A stretch of 64,000 bases of DNA from contig JAIBCB010000001.1 in assembly GCA_019694355.1 (NCBI GenBank), positions 463,001-527,000 on the forward strand, written 5' to 3'. This document shows, in pieces, positions 26,443 through 37,652 of this stretch. The stretch is from Pyrinomonadaceae bacterium. GTDB lineage: Bacteria; Acidobacteriota; Blastocatellia; Pyrinomonadales; Pyrinomonadaceae. The notes under the pieces were generated by a model. It had not been told where the DNA came from and searched no databases. It saw nothing but the letters and a program-made list of their open reading frames with translations. Each line of letters opens with the position of its first letter. Position 1 is the first letter of the stretch. Both the position numbers and the translations under genes were made by a program.

Positions 26443-26892
26443 ATGGGTATGCAGGTCGGCGGAGCCGACGAATACAATTCGGAAATTAACGTAACTCCGA
26501 TGGTCGATATCATGCTGGTGCTCCTGATCATCTTTATGATCGTGACGCCGCTGCTTCAGTCAGGTGTGACAGTAAATCTGCCGCGTGACATGATAAGCCC
26601 GGATGAAGATCCGGATATCGCAAAGGAGTCGTCAGTTGTAGTTGCGATCCCGAATTCCAACAATTTTTACATCGGCAAGGACCAGTATCCGATCGATCAG
26701 CTCGGTGACATCATCAAGAAGCGAATGGAAGGAAAGGCCCCCGCTCAGCGTATCGTGTATATCAAGAGCGGAATCGATGTAGATTATGGAACGGTCGTTC
26801 AGGCGATCGATACCATCAGGCGACAGGATATCGACAAGGTCGGCCTGGTTGCGGATAAGAAAAAGGGAGCACCGGCCCAACAGGGCGGTTAA
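26443..26892 (+). CDS. exbD: ExbD/TolR family protein, first copy
   Basis: A 149-residue ExbD: short cytoplasmic start, one membrane helix with the essential Asp in NVTPMVDIMLVLLIIFMIVT (about 18-37), then the periplasmic domain with YIKSGIDVDYGTVVQAIDTI. The ATG follows an AGGAG at a normal distance. It is paired with a second ExbD 78 bases downstream; two different ExbD per ExbB is common in this phylum and may give mixed stators. Confidence 0.95.
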   Translation: MGMQVGGADEYNSEINVTPMVDIMLVLLIIFMIVTPLLQSGVTVNLPRDMISPDEDPDIAKESSVVVAIPNSNNFYIGKDQYPIDQLGDIIKKRMEGKAPAQRIVYIKSGIDVDYGTVVQAIDTIRRQDIDKVGLVADKKKGAPAQQGG

Positions 26893-26970
26893 CGCAAGCA
26901 GCTCGGGGCGGCGAAGAAAGGGCCGACAAGCCTTTCTTGATACGCCGTTCCGTGAACTGAGGAGTTTTAT

Positions 26971-27447
26971 ATGGGAATGTCATCCGGCGGTGGTGCTGGC
27001 GGCGCCAAGCCAAATATTAACGTGACCCCGTTGATCGACGTGCTGCTCGTGCTGCTCGTCATCTTCATGGTCATTACTCCGCTAAAGCCAAGCCGCTTTG
27101 AGGCCAAGGTGCCGGCAGAGCCTAAGAACCAGCCCGATGTGGCGGTGCAGGCGAATCCGTACACGCTTGTCGTTGCGATCAATAAGGACACCAAAGCGGT
27201 GACCTTGAATAACGAGCCTTACGGCAACGTTACAGATACGCAAGGTCTTATCGACAAGCTCAAAGAGGTCTTTAAGCAGCGTGCTGATGCGGGCGTTCTT
27301 AATGAAAATACGAACCAGGTGGAACGCACCTTGTTCGTTAAAGCACCAAAGAGCGTAAGATACGGCGACGTGGTCCTAGTGATCGATGCGGTAAAGCAGG
27401 CTGGGGCTTCGCCTATCGGCCTGCAGATCGACGATCTGGCCAACTAA
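26971..27447 (+). CDS. exbD: ExbD/TolR family protein, second copy
   Basis: A 158-residue ExbD paralogue with a Gly-rich start, the membrane helix NVTPLIDVLLVLLVIFMVIT (essential Asp at about residue 23) and a periplasmic domain with FVKAPKSVRYGDVVLVIDAV. It is clearly diverged from the first copy and has a longer loop between the helix and the domain. The Shine-Dalgarno is GAGGAG. Confidence 0.95.
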   Translation: MGMSSGGGAGGAKPNINVTPLIDVLLVLLVIFMVITPLKPSRFEAKVPAEPKNQPDVAVQANPYTLVVAINKDTKAVTLNNEPYGNVTDTQGLIDKLKEVFKQRADAGVLNENTNQVERTLFVKAPKSVRYGDVVLVIDAVKQAGASPIGLQIDDLAN

Positions 27448-27567
27448 GAAAAATGTGGAACGGGGCGGCACCTTTCGGTTGCTGCGTCCATGCAGATCCG
27501 ACCGAAGGAATCTGCCGGTCTTTGCAAAAAGGTCTTCGTCCCGGCTCTTATTAACTGGAGTGTAATA

Positions 27568-28635
27568 ATGAGAATCTCTCGTTTAGGAGTTTTGGCAGTG
27601 GTCGTGGTGATGGTCTCACTCGGCTCCGGCTGCTCCTTTTACAATCGCGTAATGGCGCGTAAGAACCTCGTGGACGGTGCCAAGGCTTACAAGGACCGCA
27701 AATTTCCCGAGGCCGAAGAGCGTTTCAGATATGCTGCGTCGCTGGATCCTGAGGGTGAAACCCTCGAGGGCCGCACCGCCCAGCTTTCTCTCGCCCGCAC
27801 CCTCCATTCGGAATACATCGGCAACCGCTCTGACAAGGAAAAGGCTCAAGCGGCGATCGACGCTTATAAGGTCAGCCTTCCGCAGTATCTGAAAGATCTA
27901 AAGGAGACCGAGGCCGCATACAATGCGAATCCGGCCTCTGAGGATGCTCAGAAGATGTATTTCAATTCGCTGTCGTCCGTGAACTCGACCGCAAGTGCGA
28001 TCGCGAGTCTGTATGACAACATTCAACAGCCGGAGAAGGCGCAGGCCTGGCTCGAACAGGTCGCAAAGGATCAATCGTATCCTCCGACCGCCCGTGCCCG
28101 TGCATTGAGCGCTCTCGCTGCGAAACAGAATACTTGCGCGAACGATATTGCGGATACGCCGAACACAAAGAAGACCGCAACGGTTGACGGCAAACAGGTC
28201 TACCAGTACGTCAAACCGGCGGATGCCGCTCAGTTCACAAAGCTTCAGCAGTGCACGACGGACGGTATGGCGCTCATCGATCAGGCGATGGCTCTCGAGC
28301 CTCAGTCGGTCAAGAACGCAGCTTCGCTCAAGCCGGACACGATGTCTGACGTCGATCTCGCTCTTACTTCGGAAGTTCTAAAGATCTTCCAGTCAGTGCG
28401 TTCCTACAAGGCGAGCTTGATCAATCAGCAGGTGCGTATCGCTGAGATGAACGGTGATAATGCCGGCCGCGATAAGCTGAAGGCCGAATACGAGACCGCC
28501 AAGACTGCATTGAACGATCTGGGCGATATGGTCCAGAAGATCGATGATGTTATTCAGGCTCGTGCTGCTGCCAAGGAGGCGGCTGAAGCTGCAAACGCGG
28601 CGAATGCCAACGGTACGGCGAACGCAAATAAATAG
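27568..28635 (+). CDS. TPR-like lipoprotein of the TonB operon
   Basis: From ATG 27568 (GGAG seven bases upstream) the 355-residue protein has a lipoprotein signal ending LGSGC, helical TPR-like repeats (about 30-330) and an Ala/Asn-rich C-terminal tail. The larger frame from 27490 lacks a signal and is not chosen. It lies 120 bases after the second ExbD and before a strong terminator, so it is probably the last gene of the TonB operon. A periplasmic or outer-membrane adaptor for the TonB machine is inferred from position. Confidence 0.82.
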   Translation: MRISRLGVLAVVVVMVSLGSGCSFYNRVMARKNLVDGAKAYKDRKFPEAEERFRYAASLDPEGETLEGRTAQLSLARTLHSEYIGNRSDKEKAQAAIDAYKVSLPQYLKDLKETEAAYNANPASEDAQKMYFNSLSSVNSTASAIASLYDNIQQPEKAQAWLEQVAKDQSYPPTARARALSALAAKQNTCANDIADTPNTKKTATVDGKQVYQYVKPADAAQFTKLQQCTTDGMALIDQAMALEPQSVKNAASLKPDTMSDVDLALTSEVLKIFQSVRSYKASLINQQVRIAEMNGDNAGRDKLKAEYETAKTALNDLGDMVQKIDDVIQARAAAKEAAEAANAANANGTANANK

Positions 28636-28669
28636 CGGACAGTTCGATTTTTTCTTCCAATTAGCAAGG

Positions 28670-28702
28670 TGCCCATTTACAATTAGATGGGCACTTTTTT
28701 CT
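28670..28702 (+). terminator. strong intrinsic terminator
   Basis: GTGCCCAT pairs with ATGGGCAC across a 10-base loop, followed by TTTTTTCT. It closes the TonB operon 34 bases after the lipoprotein stop. Confidence 0.9.
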
Positions 28703-28743
28703 GCACTTTGGCCGAAGCAGCGGCGGCGGCCGGGTAGTATCGT

Positions 28744-30951
28744 ATGATCCGCGTCGAAGACGTTATCGAGACCGTTACCACGAATCGGCCAGACGCCGAC
28801 GTCGATCTGATTCGGCGCGCATACCTTTTCTCCGCACTTCATCACAAAGGCCAGACGCGTGCTTCCGGCGAGCCATATCTCGTGCATCCGCTTGAAGTTG
28901 CACAGATCCTTGCCGAGATGCGTCTTGACGAGGTCAGCGTTTCGACCGGGCTGCTCCACGATGTCGTTGAAGACACGCTTGTCGATCTCGATACTATAAG
29001 GTCGTACTTCGGAGATGAGATCACCCATCTTGTTGACGGCCTTACAAAGATCGCCCACATAAGCAACCTGTCGAAGGAACGTCAACAGGCTGAAAATGTC
29101 CGCAAGATGGTGCTTGCGATGATCACGGACGTTCGTGTCGTGCTCATCAAGCTCGCGGATCGTCTTCACAATATGCGGACGATGGAGTTCCTAAAGCCCG
29201 AAAAGCGGGCGCGAATCTCACAGGAAACGCTCGATATTTACGCTCCGATCGCCCACCGGCTCGGAATGGGTAAAATGCGAAGCGAACTGGAGGATCTTTC
29301 GTTCAAGAACCTTCATCCCGACGAATATAAACGCCTTTCCGATATCGTCGAAGCCCGCCGTCCTGAACTCGAAGCTACGCTCGCCCGAATACAAGAGACC
29401 ATCGAAACAAAGCTTCTCGAAAATGACGTTCCGTTCGTCTCGGTCGAGGGCCGCGTCAAGCGGCTTTATTCGCTCTGGAAGAAGCTTAAGAAGCAGAAGA
29501 TTCACATCGAACAGGTGTATGACCTGATCGCGGCCCGCATCATCACGCCGAACGATCGAAAATACTGCTATCTTGCATTGAGCGTTGTGCACGACATTTG
29601 GACGCCGGTGCCGGAGCGTTTTAAGGATTGGATCGCGATCCCGCGGGATAACTTGTATAGATCGCTTCATACCTCGGTGATCAGCGGCAGCGGACAGGCC
29701 TTCGAGGTTCAGATCCGCACCGAAGAGATGCACCACATCGCCGAAGAAGGCGTCGCGGCGCACTGGAAGTATAAAGAAAGCTCGCTCGGTTCAAGCGAAG
29801 ACGACGACAGCCTCGATCAATTGAGAAAGACCGTCGAAAAACTTCTCCTTCCGCTTGTCGAAACTACGGCGGACAACGAGAACTCTGAGGATTTTATCGA
29901 ATCTCTGAAGCTCGACCTTTTTCCGAAGGATGTTTACGCATTCACACCGATGGGAAAGGTGATTCAGCTGCCGAGAGGATCGACGCCGATCGATTTTGCG
30001 TACGCCATTCACTCGGTCGTCGGCGACACTTGTACAGGTGCGAAGATCAACGGCCGAATTGTTCCTCTCCGCACTGAGATACAGAACGGCGACGTTATCG
30101 AGATCCTCACCACTCAGAACTCAAAACCTTCCCGAGACTGGCTCAATCACGTCATCACTTCCCGGGCGCGCAACCGGATCAGGCATTGGATATCAGAACA
30201 GCAAAGGCAGGAATCGGTCGATATCGGGCGAAAACTGCTTGAACGCGAGGCCGAACGCTTTCGAGTTTCTGCCAAGAAACTCGTCAATAATGAGGCCGAA
30301 ATGAAGCGCATTGCGGGCGATTACGGCCTCAGCCGCCCGGACGATCTTCTTGCGTCGATCGGCTACGGGAAGACGCTGCCCCGTAACGTTCTATCGAAGT
30401 TCCTTGGTGCTGAAAAGTTCGAAGAACTCGATCCGGAAAAGAAGACGCCGACGCGCATTTCGGCGGGCGTCAAGGCCGTTAAGAAGTTCATTGGCTTGGG
30501 CGAAGACGCGATCAGCGTCAAGGGCGTGGAGAACCTGCTTGTAACGCGTGCCCGCTGCTGTAATCCGCTGCGAGGCGAGGACATTATCGGCTATATCTCG
30601 CTCGGCAAGGGCGTTGTCGTCCACAATAAGCGTTGCAAAAATGTGCGTCAACTGATGGTCAATCGTGATCGCATCGTTGACGTCGAATGGGCGAAAGATC
30701 GCGCCGGCGAGATCCAATCGGTTCAGTTGCTTGCAACTACAGAAAATCGTACCGGAATGCTTGCCGGCATCACGAATGCGATCGCGGAGATCAAGACCGG
30801 TATCCGCGATGCAAGAGCCAATGTTTCGAAAGAAGATATTGGCCTGATCGAAGTGACGGTCGAGGTGCACGACAAGAAGCACCTTGACAAGGTGATGAGT
30901 GCCGTTCGAAGCGTGCCGGGCGTTATCGCCGTCGAACGCACGAACATATAA
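28744..30951 (+). CDS. rsh: bifunctional (p)ppGpp synthetase/hydrolase (RSH)
   Basis: The 735-residue protein has the full long-RSH layout. An HD hydrolase domain (about 30-190) contains HHKGQTRASGEPYLVHPLEV and LLHDVVEDT. The synthetase domain (about 225-350) has RFKDWIAIPRDNLYRSLHTS and EVQIRTEEMHHIAEEGVAAH. TGS (about 385-450), a Cys-containing zinc-finger region (VTRARCCNPLRGEDIIGYIS) and an ACT domain (about 655-735) follow. Both catalytic halves look intact, so it should make and degrade the alarmone. It is the only RSH in the window. Confidence 0.96.
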   Translation: MIRVEDVIETVTTNRPDADVDLIRRAYLFSALHHKGQTRASGEPYLVHPLEVAQILAEMRLDEVSVSTGLLHDVVEDTLVDLDTIRSYFGDEITHLVDGLTKIAHISNLSKERQQAENVRKMVLAMITDVRVVLIKLADRLHNMRTMEFLKPEKRARISQETLDIYAPIAHRLGMGKMRSELEDLSFKNLHPDEYKRLSDIVEARRPELEATLARIQETIETKLLENDVPFVSVEGRVKRLYSLWKKLKKQKIHIEQVYDLIAARIITPNDRKYCYLALSVVHDIWTPVPERFKDWIAIPRDNLYRSLHTSVISGSGQAFEVQIRTEEMHHIAEEGVAAHWKYKESSLGSSEDDDSLDQLRKTVEKLLLPLVETTADNENSEDFIESLKLDLFPKDVYAFTPMGKVIQLPRGSTPIDFAYAIHSVVGDTCTGAKINGRIVPLRTEIQNGDVIEILTTQNSKPSRDWLNHVITSRARNRIRHWISEQQRQESVDIGRKLLEREAERFRVSAKKLVNNEAEMKRIAGDYGLSRPDDLLASIGYGKTLPRNVLSKFLGAEKFEELDPEKKTPTRISAGVKAVKKFIGLGEDAISVKGVENLLVTRARCCNPLRGEDIIGYISLGKGVVVHNKRCKNVRQLMVNRDRIVDVEWAKDRAGEIQSVQLLATTENRTGMLAGITNAIAEIKTGIRDARANVSKEDIGLIEVTVEVHDKKHLDKVMSAVRSVPGVIAVERTNI

Positions 30952-31041
30952 AATCCTGCCCTGAAACTTTCCTTTTAACCCGAGTTTTGTTACTATTTCG
31001 CTTTTGCCCAAGACTGCAGTTTCGGGGCGATTAGGAGAATT

Positions 31042-31422
31042 ATGATCGAGGTTGTTGCAACAGAGAAAGCACCAGGTGCGATCGGCCCGTATTCGCAGGC
31101 GATCAAGGCGAACGGAATGGTCTTTTGTTCGGGTCAGATCCCGATCGACCCGGCGACAGGGAATTTCGTGTCAGAAGATGTCGCTGAGCAGACCGAGCAG
31201 GTCTTGAAGAACCTTGGCGAGGTCCTTGCGGCGGCAGGTGCAAGCTTTCAGACCGTGGTCAAGACGTCTGTATTCCTTGCGGATATGAACGATTTTGCCG
31301 CGATGAACGAAGTTTACGGCCGGTATTTTGATTCAAATAAACCGGCAAGGGCAACCGTTCAGGCAGCCCGTCTGCCGCGGGATTGCCGCGTTGAGATCGA
31401 CTGCATCGCGGTCGTTGAGTAG
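31042..31422 (+). CDS. ridA: RidA family reactive-intermediate deaminase
   Basis: RidA hydrolyses reactive enamine/imine intermediates released by PLP enzymes such as threonine dehydratase. The 126-residue sequence is canonical: GAIGPYSQAIKANGMVFCSG, the binding Arg in ARATVQAARLPRDCRVEIDC, and the C-terminal EIDCIAVVE. AGGAG precedes the ATG. A PLP dehydratase is encoded at 47.3 kb, though not adjacent. Confidence 0.96.
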   Translation: MIEVVATEKAPGAIGPYSQAIKANGMVFCSGQIPIDPATGNFVSEDVAEQTEQVLKNLGEVLAAAGASFQTVVKTSVFLADMNDFAAMNEVYGRYFDSNKPARATVQAARLPRDCRVEIDCIAVVE

Positions 31423-31431
31423 GGAATAAAG

Positions 31432-31463
31432 CAAACGCCCCCATTTTTTAATGAGGGCGTTTG
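31432..31463. terminator. hairpin between convergent ridA and rpmB
   Basis: CAAACGCCC pairs with GGGCGTTTG, extended by CATT/AATG after one mismatch, with a T4 loop. It lies between the ends of two convergent genes and could serve both, although no T-run follows the stem. Confidence 0.5.
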
Positions 31464-31498
31464 GCAACCAAAAGCTTGGCCGTTCACTCAAATATGAA

Positions 31499-31693
31499 TT
31501 ACGCGGCCTTTACGATCTTTCCGGACTTGATGCAGCGTGTGCAAGCTTTGATACGTCCGGTGCCGCCGGCAGGCAGCGAGACGCGAACCGGTTGAAGATT
31601 CGGATTGAAACGACGACGAGTTTTATTGTTCGCGTGTGAAACGTTGTTACCAAATTGCGGACCTTTTCCGCATACATCGCAGCGTTGAGCCAT
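31499..31693 (-). CDS. rpmB: 50S ribosomal protein L28
   Basis: A 64-residue L28 starting [20 protein letters not shown] and continuing [16 protein letters not shown]. It carries the zinc-binding CxxC type (CDVC and CTRC), as in many bacteria. It is monocistronic in this window, convergent with ridA and divergent from the parvulin gene. Confidence 0.96.
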   Translation of the reverse strand: MAQRCDVCGKGPQFGNNVSHANNKTRRRFNPNLQPVRVSLPAGGTGRIKACTRCIKSGKIVKAA

Positions 31694-31831
31694 AAGTTTA
31701 AAGCCTCCGTATTATTACGAGGAAGTATTGCAGAGTTTGTTAAAAACTCAAAAACAGATTTTATACCAGAAATAGACGGTAATAGTCAAGTTATGTTAAT
31801 GACCGAAAGGTTGAAAGGAGCGAATCCCGTA

Positions 31832-33079
31832 GTGGAAAAATTTGGAAGGATCTTTTTGGTCGCGACTCTGTTCGCGGTCGCGTCTGTCGTTTTTACGGCG
31901 TGCGGTGGCGGAACGAGCAGTAATAGCTCGTCCGGCGGTATGGACCCGAATGAGACGGCAGCGACCGTGAACGGCAAGGCCATCAAGAATGAAGAAGTCG
32001 AACGCGTCTTCAAGATGCAGGCACAGGGCCAGGATGCACGTATGTCGCCGCTTGAGCTTGCGAACTCACGGCTTCAGGTCCTTTCCGGACTGATCGAGCA
32101 GGAAGTCCTGTTCCAGAAGGCCGAGAAGGAAGGCGTCGTCCCGACGGACGAGGAAGTTACGGCCGAGCTGAACAAGCAGAAGACCCAGAGCGGCAAATCC
32201 GCCGAGCAGCTTGAAAAAGAGATGAAGGACGCAGGTATGGACGATGCAACGGTCCGCCTTCAGCTCAAGAAGACGATCGCTATTCAGAAGCTCTTTGATA
32301 AGATCACCGGCAAGATTGAGCCGCCGAAAGACAGCGAGATCGAGAAGTTCTACGAAGGCAACAAAGAGGCCTTCGTTAAGAAGAAAGGCGTCAAACTCGC
32401 CGCTATCGTGATCGATCCGGCCAATAACGGAGAAGGCGATGTAACGGTCGATCAGGCTTCGGCGATGGCTCGTGGCGACGAGATCGTCAAACAGCTTCAG
32501 GCAGGTGCGGATTTCGCGAGTGTTGCTCGTGAAAAGAGCGAAGACCAGAGCCGTTTTCAGGGCGGCGATCTTGGATATGCTTCCGAGGATGATCTCCGTC
32601 AGACGTTCCCGGGCGACGTTGTGGAAGCTTTGATGAACCCGAAAACGGAGATCGGTAAGCTTTTCATTACACGGGCTCAAGGCAAATTCTTTATCTTGAA
32701 GCTGCAGGAACGCAGCGACCGGGACGAGGCTCTGACGCTTGAAAGCCCCGGCGTTCGTCAGCAGGTTACGGACGCTCTAATCAGTGCTAAGAAACAGCTT
32801 CTGCAGACGGCATATCAGACGATCGCGATGAGCGAAGCGAAGATCGACAATATGCTTGCTCGCAAGATCGTAGCGAACCCGAACGAACTGAGCGGTGCAC
32901 GTCCGGCAGGCATTGCTGCACCGGCAAATGCAAATTCGAACGCCAACGCCAACGCCAACGCAGGAGCGGCCCCGGCGAATACGAACGCGAACACCGAAAA
33001 GGCAAATGCTGCGCCGACCGTGAATGCCAAGCCTGCGGCGAATGCTGCGAAACCGGCTGCGAACGCGGCAAAGAAATAG
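31832..33079 (+). CDS. parvulin-type peptidyl-prolyl isomerase lipoprotein (SurA/PrsA-like)
   Basis: The start is the GTG at 31832: it follows AAAGGAG and begins a perfect lipoprotein signal ending VVFTAC (Cys 24), while the longer frame from 31655 overlaps the rpmB promoter region. A SurA-N-like chaperone domain follows (about 50-170), then a parvulin PPIase domain (about 185-300) with SRFQGGDLGYASEDDL. The C-terminal 70 residues are Ala/Asn-rich low complexity. Such lipoproteins fold exported proteins at the membrane surface. Confidence 0.9.
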   Translation: MEKFGRIFLVATLFAVASVVFTACGGGTSSNSSSGGMDPNETAATVNGKAIKNEEVERVFKMQAQGQDARMSPLELANSRLQVLSGLIEQEVLFQKAEKEGVVPTDEEVTAELNKQKTQSGKSAEQLEKEMKDAGMDDATVRLQLKKTIAIQKLFDKITGKIEPPKDSEIEKFYEGNKEAFVKKKGVKLAAIVIDPANNGEGDVTVDQASAMARGDEIVKQLQAGADFASVAREKSEDQSRFQGGDLGYASEDDLRQTFPGDVVEALMNPKTEIGKLFITRAQGKFFILKLQERSDRDEALTLESPGVRQQVTDALISAKKQLLQTAYQTIAMSEAKIDNMLARKIVANPNELSGARPAGIAAPANANSNANANANAGAAPANTNANTEKANAAPTVNAKPAANAAKPAANAAKK

Positions 33080-33195
33080 CCTTCTTTAAGCCGGCCTAAG
33101 AACTTAGGCCAAACTTCAAAAGAGGCTTCTTAGAACCGAAAGGTAGAGGCGAACCAAACAAGGTTTTCTTCTACCTTTCGCTTGTTATTGCTCAA

Positions 33196-35103
33196 GTGTT
33201 ATTTCGTCTCTCAAACATCTCAAAATCTTTCGGCGGCAACGCGATCCTTCGGGATGTTTCATTCCAGGTGAATCCGGGCGAAAAGATCGGCCTTGTCGGA
33301 AGAAACGGTGCCGGAAAGACGACGTTGTTCAACCTTCTCACGGGCCGTGAAGCACCTGATACCGGCGAGATCGTGAGGATGCGCGGGCTGAACCTCGGCC
33401 TTCTCGAACAGCACGTGGATTTTGCGGGGAAGGAGACCGTGCATACTGCGGCACTTTCCGCGTTCGAGCACATTCACGATATCGAGAACGAGATGCGTGC
33501 CCTCGAGCGGCAGATGGAGATCGATCATTCAGAGCCGATCCTTGAGCGATATGCGGAACTCCAGACGGCATTCGAGCAGGCCGATGGATTTACTTACGCG
33601 GCCCGTGCCGAAGCGATCCTGCAAGGCGTCGGCTTTTCGAACGACCAATGGAATTTGGAGACGAGCACGCTTTCCGGCGGCCAGAAGAATCGGCTTGGGA
33701 TGGCGAGGCTTTTGCTCTCGAACGCAGATGTTCTGCTCTTGGACGAACCGACGAACCATCTTGATGTCGATGCCGTCGAATGGCTCGAAGAATACCTGAC
33801 AAACTACGCGACAGCGTATGTGATCATCAGCCACGACCGTTACTTTCTTGACCGGACGACCGACCGGATCATCGAGCTCGAAAATGGTCGTGCGGTCTCG
33901 TACAAGGGCAATTATTCGAAGTTTCTTGTCGAAAGGGAACTCCGCCGCGAACAGCAGCAGCGTGAGTATGAGAATCAGCGATCGATGATCGCCAAGACCG
34001 AGGAATTCATCCGACGAAACCTCGAAGGACAAAAGACAAAGCAGGCAAAGTCCCGCCGCAATATGCTCGAACGGCTTGACCGCATCGAGGCCGTGCGTTC
34101 GGAAAAGAGCGGCGGCAATTTCAAGCTGAAGAATGTCGAGCGTGCGGGAAACAATGTTCTTACGACCGAAGAGCTTTCGATCGGCTATGGCTCAAAGGTG
34201 CTTGCATCAGATCTGAACATCTCACTTCATCGCGGCGGTGCCCTTGGCATCATCGGGGGAAACGGCACGGGCAAGACCACGCTGCTGAAAACGCTGATCG
34301 GCGAGATCCGCGAACTCGACGGCAAACTTGCTTGGGGAACGAAGACGAATTTTGGTTACTACTCGCAGAACCTCGACGATCTGCACGAGGGAAACGACAT
34401 CATCTCAGAACTTCGACGCGTCGCCCCTATGGCGGAGAACGTGGAGCTTCGTTCGTTCCTCGCACGATTTCTCTTCTTTGGCGAAGACGTTGAGAAGCGG
34501 GTTCGTGATCTTTCAGGCGGCGAAAAAGGCAGGCTTGCTCTCGCAAAACTGATCTATTCGCAGAAGAATGTCCTCATCCTCGACGAGCCGACAAATCACC
34601 TTGATATACCCGCACGCGAGGCTCTTGAGAGCGCACTCGACGAGTATCCGGGAACGATAATCACGGTCAGCCACGACCGGTATTTTTTGGATCGGATCGC
34701 GACACAAATGCTCTCGTTCGAATCCGACGGCAGCGTTCTCGAATACGCAGGGAACTATTCCGAATTTCACGACTGGAAGGCTGCGAGGCTTCGATCGCCT
34801 GAGTATGCGGCACCATCACATGATGTCAAAGCCGCCGCTGAGGAAACCAACAACACGGCTCCCGCATCAAAGCTCTCAAAGAATCAGATCCAAAAGATCG
34901 AGAATCGAATCAAAGATCTGGAAACTCGAGAGATCGTAAAGGCCGAAGACGATGTTGCCAAACTCCAAGCGGAGATGAGCGATGCAGCTGTGACGGCCGA
35001 CCCCGAAAAGCTTCGCAAGCTTGCGGAAAGCCTCAGTTCGGCCGAACTCCGCGTAAAGGCTCTATACAGCGAGTGGGAAGATCTGCTCGAGCAGCTAAAA
35101 TAA
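33196..35103 (+). CDS. ABC-F family ATPase
   Basis: A 635-residue soluble protein with two ABC ATPase domains joined by a charged linker, the ABC-F type that acts on ribosomes rather than transport. Domain 1 has GRNGAGKTTLF and STLSGGQKNRLGMARLLLSN, domain 2 GGNGTGKTTLLK and RDLSGGEKGRLALAKLIYSQ; both have LLDEPTNHLD-type Walker B. A Uup-like C-terminal coiled-coil (about 560-635) is present. The start is GTG at 33196. It is closest to the Uup/YdiF-like group, but the exact subfamily cannot be set by eye. Confidence 0.93.
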   Translation: MLFRLSNISKSFGGNAILRDVSFQVNPGEKIGLVGRNGAGKTTLFNLLTGREAPDTGEIVRMRGLNLGLLEQHVDFAGKETVHTAALSAFEHIHDIENEMRALERQMEIDHSEPILERYAELQTAFEQADGFTYAARAEAILQGVGFSNDQWNLETSTLSGGQKNRLGMARLLLSNADVLLLDEPTNHLDVDAVEWLEEYLTNYATAYVIISHDRYFLDRTTDRIIELENGRAVSYKGNYSKFLVERELRREQQQREYENQRSMIAKTEEFIRRNLEGQKTKQAKSRRNMLERLDRIEAVRSEKSGGNFKLKNVERAGNNVLTTEELSIGYGSKVLASDLNISLHRGGALGIIGGNGTGKTTLLKTLIGEIRELDGKLAWGTKTNFGYYSQNLDDLHEGNDIISELRRVAPMAENVELRSFLARFLFFGEDVEKRVRDLSGGEKGRLALAKLIYSQKNVLILDEPTNHLDIPAREALESALDEYPGTIITVSHDRYFLDRIATQMLSFESDGSVLEYAGNYSEFHDWKAARLRSPEYAAPSHDVKAAAEETNNTAPASKLSKNQIQKIENRIKDLETREIVKAEDDVAKLQAEMSDAAVTADPEKLRKLAESLSSAELRVKALYSEWEDLLEQLK

Positions 35104-35107
35104 TCTA

Positions 35108-35953
35108 ATGCGACGAGCTACTCCCTTAATTCTCCTCTTGCTGTTTGTGGCCGCGGCCGTTCACTCTTTTGCCCAGACGCAGACGCAGACGGAGCGCGAC
35201 AAGGCGGCGGAGTTCGCCGATGAGATCAAACGCACACCTTGCGATTCGACCAAACGCAAAGAGGCCGTGATCGCCCTCTTTGAGAGGATGGGCGCGCCGA
35301 AAAGTGCGATCAAGACGCAGGAGTTCGACCGAGGCGAGAATATTCTCATCACGAAGCAAGGCAAATCCACCGAGACGATATTCATCGGTGCTCATTATGA
35401 CAAGGTTGATGATGGGTGCGGCGCGATCGATAACTGGACCGGCATTCTTATCCTTGCAAACATCTATCACTCGCTTGTGAATGTTCAGACGGAGAAGACC
35501 TATGTATTTGCCGCCTTCGACTCAGAAGAAAAAGGGTTGCTGGGATCGAAGTTCATGGCAAAGAAGGCGAAGGAAGAGAAGGATCTGAAGGTTTGTTCGA
35601 TGGTGAACTTTGACAGCTTCGGATTTACGGCACCGCAGGCGCCGGGAAATATGGCCAACTCAAAAATGGTTCGTGCCGCCAAGGATCTCGCAAAAGAAGT
35701 TGACTTCGTGCTTTACAGTGATTCGATCGACAACGGAGATTCGGACTCCTCGGCATTCAACGATGTCGGAATCCCGGCGATAACGTTTGACGGGCTTAAT
35801 GCCACCGGAGCAAAGTACTTGCACAATACCAACGACCGAGTTGAGGGCATTGACGCTGCCAGCCTCGTCTCCGGTTACTCGTTCGGAAATATGTTCATCG
35901 CAAAGCTCGACGAGCTCTCCTGCGACGCGTTCTATAAGAAGAAAAAGTCTTAG
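35108..35953 (+). CDS. M28 family zinc aminopeptidase
   Basis: An exported 281-residue metallopeptidase: signal peptide (about 1-22) then the M28 fold. The metal and catalytic residues are visible in IGAHYDKVDDG (His, Asp), IDNWTGILIL (bridging Asp), FDSEEKGLLGS (Glu pair), VNFDSFG, and LHNTNDRVEGID (His). It begins four bases after the ABC-F stop, so the two are cotranscribed. It probably degrades peptides in the periplasm or outside the cell. Confidence 0.92.
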   Translation: MRRATPLILLLLFVAAAVHSFAQTQTQTERDKAAEFADEIKRTPCDSTKRKEAVIALFERMGAPKSAIKTQEFDRGENILITKQGKSTETIFIGAHYDKVDDGCGAIDNWTGILILANIYHSLVNVQTEKTYVFAAFDSEEKGLLGSKFMAKKAKEEKDLKVCSMVNFDSFGFTAPQAPGNMANSKMVRAAKDLAKEVDFVLYSDSIDNGDSDSSAFNDVGIPAITFDGLNATGAKYLHNTNDRVEGIDAASLVSGYSFGNMFIAKLDELSCDAFYKKKKS

Positions 35954-35983
35954 CCTATCGAAGAATTGGTCCCGGATCTCAAT

Positions 35984-36088
35984 GCTGGTCACGCGCTAAC
36001 GCAGGCGGTGCTGGATCCGAGTTACGCCGTTGCTGCGTGCAGGCTTCTGCAATGCGGAACCCAGTCGCTACCGCTCCCGGTTCTGACA
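35984..36088. repeat. REP-like units related to the 16.4 kb array
   Basis: Two degenerate units (near 35990-36014 and 36062-36087) share the CGCTAnCGCnnnnGGTnCTG core with the array at 16342-16507. The piece GCGTGCAGGCnnCTGCAA at 36035 also matches one at 16321. They lie between convergent genes. Confidence 0.65.
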
Positions 36089-36105
36089 AAGATCCGTCGG
36101 TATGA

Positions 36106-37581
<1,476 letters not shown>

Positions 37582-37593
37582 TTATAAACAAAA

Positions 37594-37620
37594 ATGCCCG
37601 TGAGAAAAACTCGCGGGCAT
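37594..37620 (-). terminator. intrinsic terminator of the RodZ-like gene
   Basis: On the minus strand, ATGCCCGCGA pairs with TCACGGGCAT (one G-U-type mismatch) followed by a T-run, 30 bases after the RodZ-like stop and 15 bases before guaB. Confidence 0.8.
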
Positions 37621-37652
37621 CGTTCGGAAAATTCAATCCTTCGCACGGAGCA

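Noticed and set aside
28393..29169. A 258-codon minus-strand frame across the TonB-operon terminator and the start of rsh
   Set aside because: It runs antisense over two well-supported genes and through a strong terminator.
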